From contig NZ_AWEZ01000043.1 of the NCBI RefSeq assembly GCF_000468755.1, positions 124,001 to 188,000 on the forward strand: DNA of 64,000 bases, in the 5' to 3' direction. The notes under the pieces were generated by a model that was not told the DNA's origin, ran no database searches, and worked only from the letters and a program-made list of their open reading frames with translations. This DNA comes from Olsenella profusa F0195. Its GTDB lineage: Bacteria > Actinomycetota > Coriobacteriia > Coriobacteriales > Atopobiaceae. Positions 9,350 through 19,106 of the stretch are shown piece after piece. Position 1 is the first letter of the stretch; each line of letters begins with the position of its first letter. The translations under genes were made by a program, and so were the position numbers.

Positions 9350-9781
9350 CTACTCGGAGAACATCAGGCTGTCAAGATCGGAGCTCGTCTCGGCCATCTG
9401 CTGGTCGAACGTCTGGGCATCCCAGATCTCGAAGTGGTCGATGTTCCCCACGATGGCCACCTCGCGGGCAAGGCCGCACTGTACGAGCTGCTGTGCGGGA
9501 AGCTTGCCCAGGGCAATGCGGCCAGCGCTGTCGACATCGACCGTCGTGGTGCTGGACGCGATGGCTCTCTGCAGCCGGACGTCCTTCGCATTGCGAGGGT
9601 TGAGCCCCGCGGGAAAGACGCTGCCGAGCCACTCCCGGTAGGTATCGGGGGTAAAGCCATAGAGCGCGCCGTTGAAGGGAACCAGGAGGACCTGCTCGTC
9701 CACCTGCCTGCGAAAGGTTGCCGGAAGCGTGACGCGTGACTTGGCATCCAGATTGTGACGATAGGTGCCCGTCAGGAACAT
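9350..9781 (-). CDS. mraZ: MraZ, AbrB-fold regulator of the dcw cluster
   Basis: A 143-residue protein with two tandem SpoVT/AbrB-like half domains. The first starts MFLTGTYRHNLDAKSRVTLP and the second contains VDVDSAGRIALGKLPAQQLV, the DxxGRxxLP-type motif repeated once per domain. MraZ forms a ring-shaped oligomer, binds repeated boxes upstream of its own gene and controls the division operon. The ATG at 9781 is preceded by AAGGAGG at good spacing; extending the frame upstream gives no conserved sequence and crosses the promoter. It is the first gene of the dcw operon here. Confidence 0.95.
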   Translation of the reverse strand: MFLTGTYRHNLDAKSRVTLPATFRRQVDEQVLLVPFNGALYGFTPDTYREWLGSVFPAGLNPRNAKDVRLQRAIASSTTTVDVDSAGRIALGKLPAQQLVQCGLAREVAIVGNIDHFEIWDAQTFDQQMAETSSDLDSLMFSE

Positions 9782-9839
9782 CACTCGACCTCCTTCTCGG
9801 TTCTCCGTTGGGAGAGCTCTCCCTCGAAAACGTGAGCTC

Positions 9840-9894
9840 ATTCTATGGCTGCTTCCGACACAAAACAACACTTTGCCCCACTTTATGACACCAA
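9840..9894 (-). promoter_or_regulatory. mraZ promoter with four-box MraZ operator
   Basis: On the reverse strand four consecutive 10-bp units cover 9855-9894, each with GTG at positions 4-6. The two central units begin AAAGTG, matching the AAAGTG box described for MraZ of Mollicutes. A plausible promoter overlaps them: -35 TTGTTT (9863-9868), 17-bp spacer, -10 TAGAAT (9840-9845), giving a leader of about 50 nt. The rest of the gap up to 10198 shows no gene or structure I can support. Confidence 0.7.
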
Positions 9895-10198
9895 AAGACA
9901 CCTGAATGGTCGGCGGCCCCTCCGAGATGAATCAATCCACAACATCTTGTGAGAACAGACGTTTGGTGACACAAAACTGTTGCAGGCTTTCGGGTTATGG
10001 GGAACCCTGGTGTGGAGGAATGATGAATATGCAGGTAGAATGCCCTATTCTAGGATTCGTAAGCTCCTGGGACAGCCCCTACCTGGACAGATGCCACCCC
10101 GTGACATGCACCCTGAAAGGCGGCATGAGGGTGGGGTGCCATCCCACAGCTTGTGGTGGGGCATGGTCCCACGGCACGGACCGCGGTAGCCCATGTGC

Positions 10199-11155
10199 CT
10201 ACCCACGATGGGCCCGTGGGTGAGCCTCGAGGTAGACCATGCGCACGTGCGTGCGATCGACATGCGTATACAGCTGGGTGGTGGAGACGTTCGCATGACC
10301 GAGCAGCTCCTGTACCACGCGCAGGTCGGCGCCGCCCTCCAGGAGGTGGGTTGCGAAGCTGTGGCGCAACGTGTGGGGATGCAGCCCATGGATGCCCACC
10401 ATCTCACCATATCGTTCCACGAGGCCAAACACTGCCTGCCGCGTGATGCGCGTTCCCCGTGCGCTCAGAAAGGCCGCACCACCGCCCCGCGAGTGTGCGT
10501 GCGCCGCCAGAAGCGGCCGCCACTGGCCGAGGTAGTCCGCAAGCGCACGGTTGGCGGTGCCCAACAGGGGCACCACACGCTCCTTGGAACCCTTGCCAAA
10601 GACGCGCACCACCTCGTCGGCAACGAGGACGTCCCGCACGTCCAGCCCGCAGAGCTCCGAGACGCGCAGGCCACACCCGTAGAGCACCTCGAGGATGGCC
10701 TTGTCGCGATGGAAGCAGGCAACGTTGGTGCGGTCTGGCTCACCGCTCCTGCGCGGCTTGGGGCTTGGTTCCTGGGCAAACGGCACATCCAGCAGCTCGA
10801 AGGCCTTCTCGCGCGAGATGACGTCGGGCAGGTGCTCGGGCCTCTTGGGCATCACGAGACCGGCGGCGGGATGGTTGGTGGTCTCCTGCTCGGCGACAAG
10901 AAAGCGATGGAAGCCCCTGATGGCCGAGACGGCCCGCTGCACCGAGGAGGAAGCCAGCCCCTGCCTCTCCAGCGAGGCCACGTGCGCCTCGATGTCATGA
11001 CGGGAGACGGCATCGACGTCCGTGATGCCGCCGCCGTTCAGATGGGAGACGTATCGCGCGAGATCGCGCCGATATGCCGCGACCGTGTTGGCAGAGCTGC
11101 CCCGCTCGATGGTGAGGTAGTCGAGGTACTCCCCCAGCGCGGCCTTCAGCTCCAC
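10199..11155 (-). CDS. XerD-type tyrosine recombinase
   Basis: A 318-residue site-specific recombinase with an N-terminal SAM-like core-binding domain (about 1-95) and a C-terminal catalytic domain. All catalytic residues are visible: Arg164 (GLRVSELCG), Lys188 (GKGSKERVVPL), His261 and Arg264 (HTLRHSFATHLLEGGA), His287 (LLGH) and Tyr296 (TTQLYTHV). The sequence is of chromosome-dimer resolution type (XerC/XerD). A loop of about 20 residues (near 126-148) is inserted before the first catalytic arginine. The start is GTG, 2 nt after the pyrG stop, so it is probably co-transcribed with pyrG. Assignment as XerD rather than XerC is by similarity only. Confidence 0.85.
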   Translation of the reverse strand: MELKAALGEYLDYLTIERGSSANTVAAYRRDLARYVSHLNGGGITDVDAVSRHDIEAHVASLERQGLASSSVQRAVSAIRGFHRFLVAEQETTNHPAAGLVMPKRPEHLPDVISREKAFELLDVPFAQEPSPKPRRSGEPDRTNVACFHRDKAILEVLYGCGLRVSELCGLDVRDVLVADEVVRVFGKGSKERVVPLLGTANRALADYLGQWRPLLAAHAHSRGGGAAFLSARGTRITRQAVFGLVERYGEMVGIHGLHPHTLRHSFATHLLEGGADLRVVQELLGHANVSTTQLYTHVDRTHVRMVYLEAHPRAHRG

Positions 11156-11157
11156 CG

Positions 11158-12816
11158 CTAGCAGGCGCTCTCGTCCGCGGGCGTCACCTCATGGCGATCG
11201 ACGCCCTCGTGGCGGGCGATGGCGGCACGCACGAACTCACGGAAGAGCGGTGCGGGCTTGGTGGGACGGCTCTTGAACTCCGGGTGCGCCTGGCTGGCAA
11301 CGAACCAGGGATGCACGTCCTCCGGCAGCTCGACCATCTCGACCAGGCGGTCGTTCGGCGACAGGCCGCCAATGACGAGACCGGCCTCGGTCAGCCGGTT
11401 ACGGAAGGCATTGTTGACCTCAAAGCGATGCCGATGACGCTCGTAGACGAGGTCCTCGCCATAGGCCTCGCGCGCGAGCGGACCCACGACCTTGCAGGGA
11501 TAGGCGCCCAGGCGCATAGTGCCGCCCTTGTCCGTGATCTCCTCCTGGTCGCTCATGAGGGCAATCACGGGATAGGCGCAATCGTGCTCGAACTCGGCGG
11601 AGTTGGCGCCCGCAAGACCGCACACGGTGCGTGCAAACTCCGAGACGGCCACCTGCAGTCCCAGGCAGATACCCAGGTAGGGAATCCTACTCGTACGGGC
11701 ACGATTGGCCGAGAGGATCTTGCCCTCCACACCACGCTGGCCGAAGCCGCCGGGCACCAGGATGCCATCGGCACCAGCGAGCGCCTCGTCGATGTTGGAA
11801 CCGTCAAGCTCCTCGCCGTCTATCAGCGATATGTGCACATGGCGGCCATAGTAGACACCGGAGTGACGCAGGGCCTCGATGACGGAGAGGTAGGCATCGG
11901 GAAGCTGCACGTACTTGCCGACGACCTTGATCTCGACCGTGTCGTCCTGGGCGTTGGAGGCGTGCATGCAGTCGGTGAAGGCATACCAGTCCTCCATGTG
12001 GCGCTCTCCGGCCTCAAGGCCCAGCTTGGAGAGCACCTTCTCATCAAAGCCCTGTTGCGCGAGGTGCTCGGGCACGTCGTAGATGGAGGGGCAGTCGGAG
12101 TTCTCGAAGACGCAGTCCTCATCCACATCGCAGAAGTGGGCGATCTTGGCACGAATGGAGGCCTCCACCTCATGGTCGCTGCGACAGACGATGAGATCGG
12201 GCTGGATACCCATGGAGCGCAGCTCCTTGACCGAATGTTGCGTGGGCTTGGTCTTGACCTCGTGGGCGGCGGCGATGTAGGGCACGAGCGAGACGTGGAT
12301 CACGAGCGTGTTGCCCGGGCCCTTGTCCTTGCGAAACTGGCGAATGGCCTCCACGAACGACTGGCCCTCGATGTCGCCGATGGTGCCACCGAGCTCGGTG
12401 ATGACGACGTCCGCCTGGGTCTGTTCCTCGATGCGGCGGAAGCGTCCCTTGATCTCGTTGGTGACGTGTGGGATGACCTGCACGGTCCCACCGAGGAAGT
12501 CCCCAGCGCGCTCACGGCTGATGAGCGACTGGTAGACGAGGCCGGTGGTGAAGTTGGACTCGCGCGTGAGGTTCTCGTCGATGAAGCGCTCGTAGTGGCC
12601 GAGGTCGAGGTCGGTCTCCTTGCCGTCCTCCGTCACGAACACCTCGCCATGCTGGAAGGGACTCATGGTGCCGGGGTCGACATTGAGATAGGGGTCGGCC
12701 TTTTGCATCATGACCTTGAGGCCACGCGCCTTGAGCAGGCGACCGAGGGAGGCGGCTGTGATGCCCTTGCCCAGCGAGGAGACGACGCCACCGGTGACAA
12801 AGATGTGCTTGGCCAT
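11158..12816 (-). CDS. pyrG: CTP synthase
   Basis: A 552-residue enzyme that aminates UTP to CTP using ATP and glutamine, the last step of pyrimidine nucleotide synthesis. The N-terminal synthetase domain begins MAKHIFVTGGVVSSLGKGI and includes NVDPGTMSPFQHGEVFVTEDG. The C-terminal class I glutamine amidotransferase domain has the Cys nucleophile in YLGICLGLQ and a His-x-Glu near AHPEFKSRP. The ATG at 12816 is the conserved family start. Length and motifs are complete. Confidence 0.97.
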   Translation of the reverse strand: MAKHIFVTGGVVSSLGKGITAASLGRLLKARGLKVMMQKADPYLNVDPGTMSPFQHGEVFVTEDGKETDLDLGHYERFIDENLTRESNFTTGLVYQSLISRERAGDFLGGTVQVIPHVTNEIKGRFRRIEEQTQADVVITELGGTIGDIEGQSFVEAIRQFRKDKGPGNTLVIHVSLVPYIAAAHEVKTKPTQHSVKELRSMGIQPDLIVCRSDHEVEASIRAKIAHFCDVDEDCVFENSDCPSIYDVPEHLAQQGFDEKVLSKLGLEAGERHMEDWYAFTDCMHASNAQDDTVEIKVVGKYVQLPDAYLSVIEALRHSGVYYGRHVHISLIDGEELDGSNIDEALAGADGILVPGGFGQRGVEGKILSANRARTSRIPYLGICLGLQVAVSEFARTVCGLAGANSAEFEHDCAYPVIALMSDQEEITDKGGTMRLGAYPCKVVGPLAREAYGEDLVYERHRHRFEVNNAFRNRLTEAGLVIGGLSPNDRLVEMVELPEDVHPWFVASQAHPEFKSRPTKPAPLFREFVRAAIARHEGVDRHEVTPADESAC

Positions 12817-13002
12817 AGGCGAGAGACCCTTCCCGTGAGAGTTGTGACGGTGCTCATCCACGGGTCTCCATGATAGCGCGGCTTCGCACACTCCAGGCTC
12901 AGACGGGAATCCTCATAGAAAATTTTGTGGAACAGGGGGCATGTCGTGCTACCTCCGCCTCCGCTGCGCGCCCCTGCCATCGTTCCTGGCGCAGAACCGC
13001 AA

Positions 13003-13491
13003 TCATTGTCTTCCCTGACGGCGTTCTACAGCCTTTCGCAGGAGCCTCACGTCTAGGCGCTCCTGTGACGTGGTCTGGACATGCCGAGGGATGCCGCCGT
13101 TCCTGATGCGATCCTCTGCGGCGAGAAGGGATTCGGCCATTCTGCCAAGATAGACCGCTTCGGAAAAGCCTCGCAGCAGGCGGTTGTGCTGCCGGTCATG
13201 TACGTCGCTCTCCCAGTCGTACGTCACCGTGCAACCATGGTCGCCTGATTCCACGAGGTAGGTGGCACATGTGCATTCCGCCCGTTCCTCACGTTCCACG
13301 GAAAAGAGGTGTGACGGCTCAAAGGAGCGTACGAGCAGATGTGCCTGGTCGGATCGCCATGAGAGACCCTCGCACAGGTCTCCTGCCTCGAGCTTCCCGC
13401 CCGTCAGCCCCTGCCAATCGTTTTCGAACATGGCCACAAGGTCCGAGAAGAACTCATCGCCCGACACGTCCAGTGACCTCACTATGCGCAT
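13003..13491 (-). CDS. DUF3284-like protein of a PTS operon
   Basis: A 162-residue soluble protein beginning MRIVRSLDVSGDEFFSDLV, which resembles the start of DUF3284 proteins (START-like fold) often found in cellobiose/lactose PTS operons. The biochemical role of that family is not established. It is the last gene of the operon, 95 nt after the phospho-glucosidase, with a GGGAG sequence before the ATG. That gap holds a weak stem (13543-13549 with 13562-13568). The family name is recalled from memory and from context. Confidence 0.6.
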   Translation of the reverse strand: MRIVRSLDVSGDEFFSDLVAMFENDWQGLTGGKLEAGDLCEGLSWRSDQAHLLVRSFEPSHLFSVEREERAECTCATYLVESGDHGCTVTYDWESDVHDRQHNRLLRGFSEAVYLGRMAESLLAAEDRIRNGGIPRHVQTTSQERLDVRLLRKAVERRQGRQ

Positions 13492-13586
13492 AGTGTCTCT
13501 CCCTCACCACAAGCGGCGTTCTCAGGGTCGGGCGAGCGTGGCGCCTGGGCAGACAGAGCCCCCCAGGCATCCACGCACCCCCACAG

Positions 13587-15107
<1,521 letters not shown>

Positions 15108-15143
15108 TCAGAGAAGCCGCATGCCCGCTCCGGTAAGAACGAG

Positions 15144-15164
15144 GGGGCATGGGAACGATGCCCC
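15144..15164 (-). terminator. Short hairpin between PTS IIC and glucosidase genes
   Basis: Inverted repeat GGGGCAT/ATGCCCC with a 7-nt loop in the 111-nt gap between the IIC gene and the glucosidase. No T-tract follows, so it might be an mRNA-stability or attenuation structure rather than a terminator. Confidence 0.3.
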
Positions 15165-15185
15165 TGCCCCTCCCAAGGCGGAACC

Positions 15186-16496
15186 CTACGCCTCGGCGGA
15201 TGCCTCAGCTGCAAGCTCTGCCTGCTCCTTGTCATAGAGCTGCTTGTCATAGGCACGGATGAACGGGAGCCAGATGAGCCCCATGGGAATGACGGAGAAG
15301 TAGTCCCAGAGGAAGTTCCAGATGTTCAACGTGCTCAGATATCCGGCGAAACCCATGGGCAACAGGGCTGAGATCATGATGTACCCCGGAATGAGCAGGC
15401 CTGTGGCATAGCCAATCCAATAGAACAGGCAGTTGAGGGGGATGCACAGGATATAGGGAATGCAGAGGATGGGGTTGTACATGATGGGCAGGCCAAAGGT
15501 CATGGGCTCGTTGATGTTGAACCAACCAGGAACAATGGAGGCTTTGCCAACAGCCTTGACCTGCTCTGACTTGGCAAAGAACGCGGCGTAGATCGCCGCG
15601 GGGAAGGTGTTGCCCGACCCACCACAGTACGAGAGGCCAGCGGCGAGGGCAACGGGATAGAACACGAGGGCGGCCGTGCCCCCCGACTGGAAGGCGGCAT
15701 AATTCTGTGCCGTGGTCTGGATGCCAATGGGCATCAGGGTGGTCATCGCGATGAGCGCGCCATGGATGCCAAAGCACCAGAGGACACCGGCGAACGTGCA
15801 GATGACCACGATGCCCGGAGCAGAGGTGAGACCGGCAAGAGGAGCCGCAAGCAAGGCGATGAAGCCGGAGATCAGTGTGAAGGCACCACCCGTCAGGGTC
15901 GTCACCGTAGTGTTCAGGACCTGGAAGATGATGACATTGAAGAGCAGGGGCACGATGCCGGCAAAGCCGTCCTGGAGGAACTGTGGGACGATGTCCGGCA
16001 TGCGTATGTAGATCTTCCTATCGACGCACATCTTGTCGATCTGCGCAACGATGAAGCATGTCAGAAAACCCATGAACATGCCAGACGCACTGAAGTACGT
16101 GGTGTCCATGACCACGGTCCCGGCCTCGTTGGTAGAAAGCGCACCAGCAATGAGCAGGTAGCAGAACAGGCATTCCGACGCCGTTATGACGGGAGTCTTG
16201 ATATCGATGTTACGGGCATAGTTGTAGCCCAAAAAGAGCACGACCCACAGCGAGAGCATGTTCATCGTAAAGTTATAGGGCATGTACAGAACCTGGTAGA
16301 TCTCGCTGTCGGCGGAGAACCAGCCGAAGATGTTACAGCCCACCGAGCAGAGGATCTGCGAGATGGCCCCCACCATGATGATGGCCATCAGGGTCTGCAT
16401 GGTGGCCTGTAGGGCAGACAGGTACTTGTTGCGTCCAAGCGCCTGTCCAAACTTCTGGAGCGTAATCATGAACTTGCTGTTGAAGAAGCCTTCCAC
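15186..16496 (-). CDS. PTS lactose/cellobiose-family IIC permease
   Basis: A 436-residue integral membrane component that carries a beta-glucoside or related disaccharide across the membrane while IIB phosphorylates it. It has about ten hydrophobic segments and the family loop NINEPMTFGLPIMYNP (IIC substrate and catalytic region), plus CGGSGNTFPAAIYAAFFAKS. The start is GTG behind AGGAGGGGAG. It follows the IIB gene by 36 nt. The gene itself looks intact, unlike its regulator and the glucosidase. Substrate is inferred from the GH1 neighbour. Confidence 0.9.
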   Translation of the reverse strand: MEGFFNSKFMITLQKFGQALGRNKYLSALQATMQTLMAIIMVGAISQILCSVGCNIFGWFSADSEIYQVLYMPYNFTMNMLSLWVVLFLGYNYARNIDIKTPVITASECLFCYLLIAGALSTNEAGTVVMDTTYFSASGMFMGFLTCFIVAQIDKMCVDRKIYIRMPDIVPQFLQDGFAGIVPLLFNVIIFQVLNTTVTTLTGGAFTLISGFIALLAAPLAGLTSAPGIVVICTFAGVLWCFGIHGALIAMTTLMPIGIQTTAQNYAAFQSGGTAALVFYPVALAAGLSYCGGSGNTFPAAIYAAFFAKSEQVKAVGKASIVPGWFNINEPMTFGLPIMYNPILCIPYILCIPLNCLFYWIGYATGLLIPGYIMISALLPMGFAGYLSTLNIWNFLWDYFSVIPMGLIWLPFIRAYDKQLYDKEQAELAAEASAEA

Positions 16497-16532
16497 GATA
16501 GCTCCCCTCCTTATCTTGCCAATGTCGATGAG

Positions 16533-16829
16533 TTACTTGCCGAGGAGCTTGTCAAGCTGTGCAAAGATATGCTCGCAGTTGCCGATGCCATAATCGGCAG
16601 GAGGAATGACTCCCACGGGAATGGAGACGCTCTTGGTAACGTCATCCTTCTGGTAGCCCACTTGTGGACCCATGAGCAGAACGTCATAGTCCTGCCACTT
16701 GTCCTTGTAGGCACTGAGGCCCACGGCGGCGACCTCGAAGTCAATGCCCTTCGAGGCAGCATACTTCTCAAGCTTCTTCATGAGAATGCTGGTGGACATC
16801 CCGCCAGCGCACACAAGCAACACCTTCAT
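16533..16829 (-). CDS. PTS lactose/cellobiose-family IIB protein
   Basis: A 98-residue cytoplasmic phosphocarrier. The phospho-accepting Cys7 lies in MKVLLVCAGGMSTSILMKK, the typical IIB P-loop of this family, and the later segment YDVLLMGPQVGYQKDDV is also conserved. It receives phosphate from IIA and passes it to sugar bound by IIC. Length is standard. It lies between the IIA and IIC genes with short gaps on both sides. Confidence 0.92.
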   Translation of the reverse strand: MKVLLVCAGGMSTSILMKKLEKYAASKGIDFEVAAVGLSAYKDKWQDYDVLLMGPQVGYQKDDVTKSVSIPVGVIPPADYGIGNCEHIFAQLDKLLGK

Positions 16830-16856
16830 CGTTCTCTTCTCTCTGAAATGAAATGC

Positions 16857-17246
16857 CTACTGGTCTTGTGCCGCGGCTTGTGCAGAGACCTGTGTCTTGA
16901 GCTCGTCAAGCTCCTTGTGGAGATCGATGAGTTCCTGGATGAGCTCACCGGCGAGCATCGAGGTCATCAGATGGTTCTGTGCGTGCACGAGCAGAACGTC
17001 AACGGGCGTATGGTCACCTTGCGCCTCCTTGGTCAGCAGCGCGGTCTGCTGATTGTGCGATTCGACGGATCCCTCGTTGAACTTGGCCATGAGTTCGTCA
17101 GCCATTTGGTAGTCCCCCTGCTTGGCCGCCTTCAGTGCCTGGAACGCATTGCTGCGGGCATCACCCGCCGTTGCGATGATCTGGAACGAGGTCATCACAC
17201 TCTCCGAGTCCTCATAGTCCATTCCCGTCACCTCTTCGTCTGACAT
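16857..17246 (-). CDS. PTS lactose/cellobiose-family IIA protein
   Basis: A 129-residue helical phosphocarrier that forms trimers and takes phosphate from HPr. The phosphorylated histidine is expected in LLVHAQNHLMTSMLAGEL. The segment IATAGDARSNAFQALKAAKQGDY is also characteristic. I chose the ATG at 17246 because GAGGGGGTGAC precedes it. The reconstructed regulator ends only 5 nt upstream, so the regulator and IIA genes were probably co-translated. Confidence 0.9.
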   Translation of the reverse strand: MSDEEVTGMDYEDSESVMTSFQIIATAGDARSNAFQALKAAKQGDYQMADELMAKFNEGSVESHNQQTALLTKEAQGDHTPVDVLLVHAQNHLMTSMLAGELIQELIDLHKELDELKTQVSAQAAAQDQ

Positions 17247-17251
17247 AGTCG

Positions 17252-18896
17252 TCACCCCCTCTCTTCCGTCTTCGTGACCCAATTCGCATGCACATCGATG
17301 CCGTGCTGCCCAAGCAACACGGAGAGGGTCTGCCAGGTCTGATCCGGATGAGCCGGCCCATGTCGTCCTCGCTCACGAAGAGCTCGGCAAGGACGCTAAA
17401 CAGGGCGCCCGTCCCCTCCCCCTCACGGGGAAGAGAAATGAGAAAGACGGCCTGAACCATATGTCCAAAGCCGTCCCAGAGGATGGGCGCGTCGAGGATG
17501 CCGACGCACACGTGGACGTCATGGGAGGTCGGCCTCATGGGATGGGGCATGGCAACGCCATTGTCAAAGGACGTCACCGCAAGATCCTCGCGCCTCAGCA
17601 CGAGGTCATGGAAGTCATCGTCCACCGGTACGCGCTCTGCCATACGGGCACAAAGGAAGTCAAGGACGTCCTCCTTCTGGGAAAAGGCCAGATGGGGGAA
17701 GAAGAGCGCCTGATCGAAGGCTCCCGAGGCGGACGCGATGGAACCCCTGGAACTCAACAGTCGCTCGAGATCCTCGAAGTCTCCGGGGGCGAGGAAGGTG
17801 CGCACCTCGCGCACGGGAACGGGAAGCGGGCGGCCGATGGGCACCGTGGTAAAGACGTAGTCGATGTCTCGGAAGTCCACCTTGTCAATACCCGCCACAT
17901 TGCAATGGCGCACCACAGCGATGCTCTCGCCAAAGCGCTGACGTATCCTCAGCTCCAGGAGGCGGGCGCTGCCGATGCCGGTGGAGCACACAATCAGAAC
18001 GTTCTTCTTGGAATGATGGGTATGACGCCGTTCGAGGGCCAACGCAAAGAGCAGGGCGATAAAGCCCGTCTCGTCATCGCTGAGCTTCTCCCCATATGCC
18101 TCAAGGAGCACCGAGGATGACTCAAGCGCCATGGCCCATGCGAGGGGAAAGCGCCGTTTGGTGTCCGCCAGCAGTGGGTTGTTCCCGCCCAGGTGGTATT
18201 GGAGGCGCACGGCGAGGGGCCCGACATGGCGCGCCAGGTTCATGTGCAGCTCCAGGTCATCGGAGAAGTCCACATGAAAGGTCTGGTTGATGAGGGACAG
18301 CATGTCATCCACGACGTTCCAGACCTTGTCCGGAATGGAGAGCGGAGAGCTGTCATCGGAAAACTCTGCGAGCACCTTCTTGCCCGCAAGGTGAATGGCG
18401 ATGTAGGCGGTCTCCTCCTCCGGAAACTCCAGATGAAACGCCTGCTCGATGGCCTGCGAGATGGCCCTGGCAAGCACGTACTCATCACTCCGTTTGATGC
18501 GGTTGAGATGCGCTCGACAAGCCTCAGATCCGCCGAAACCGTGGCGCGGGACACATAGAGAATCTGAGCGAGGCTGTCGAGCGTCACACAGTCGTTGCGT
18601 GAGAGCAAGTCTGTCACCATGCGCCGCGCTCGCTCGGCGCTTGTGATGGAGGCACCGTAGAGCTGCGCACGCCTGATCGCCCATGAGGAGAGTGCCTCGC
18701 TGTCAATCACATGAACGAAGTAGCCCGCCTTGGGTGAAAGGTCGACGCTCGCAATGCCCGCAAGCGACTCGTTCAGGCGGCGCACACGACTCCGAATGGT
18801 GCGGGTGCTCACCTTGAAATGGCTGGCAAGCTCCTGCTGGCTCACGCCAGGGTGCGTGCGCACATAGACCACCAGATGAAAGAGCGCATCTGCCAT
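17252..18896 (-). pseudogene. PRD-domain (LicR/BglG-type) regulator with internal deletion and frameshifts
   Basis: Reconstructed from two reverse-strand frames. The first frame, from ATG at 18896 (after GGGAGGGTC), encodes an HTH domain (SQQELASHFKVSTRTIRSRV) and a second helical domain ending VSRATVSADLRLVE. Near 18500 the match jumps to another frame at HLNRIKRSDEYVLARAISQ, the middle of PRD1, so the linker and first part of PRD1 (roughly 100 residues in homologues) are missing. PRD2, a IIB-like domain (VLIVCSTGIGSARLLE) and a IIA-like domain (AMPHP) follow. Near 17345 the frame shifts again; the restored C-terminus (QTWQTLSVLLGQHGI) ends at TGA 17252-17254. Such regulators activate PTS operons under PTS phosphorylation control. 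This copy cannot give a full product without recoding. Confidence 0.82.
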
Positions 18897-19106
18897 GAAT
18901 CTGACCCTCCCCATCAAGCATCATCATTCGTGGCCACACGTACTACCGCCAAGACATCTGCCAACAGGGCGGAAGAAAAACTGAACAATAGGGTGACGCA
19001 TCTCCCCGTAAGGCAGCGGATACCCCGACGGATCGTTGCCATTAGCGGGTTCGTGCACATGAGCCGGATGTGCGGAATGCGTTGCCCAACGCGAGGCGCC
19101 TACGCG

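Noticed and set aside
11191-12873. 560-codon plus-strand open frame opposite pyrG
   Set aside because: Antisense to pyrG, composition reflects the complementary strand only.
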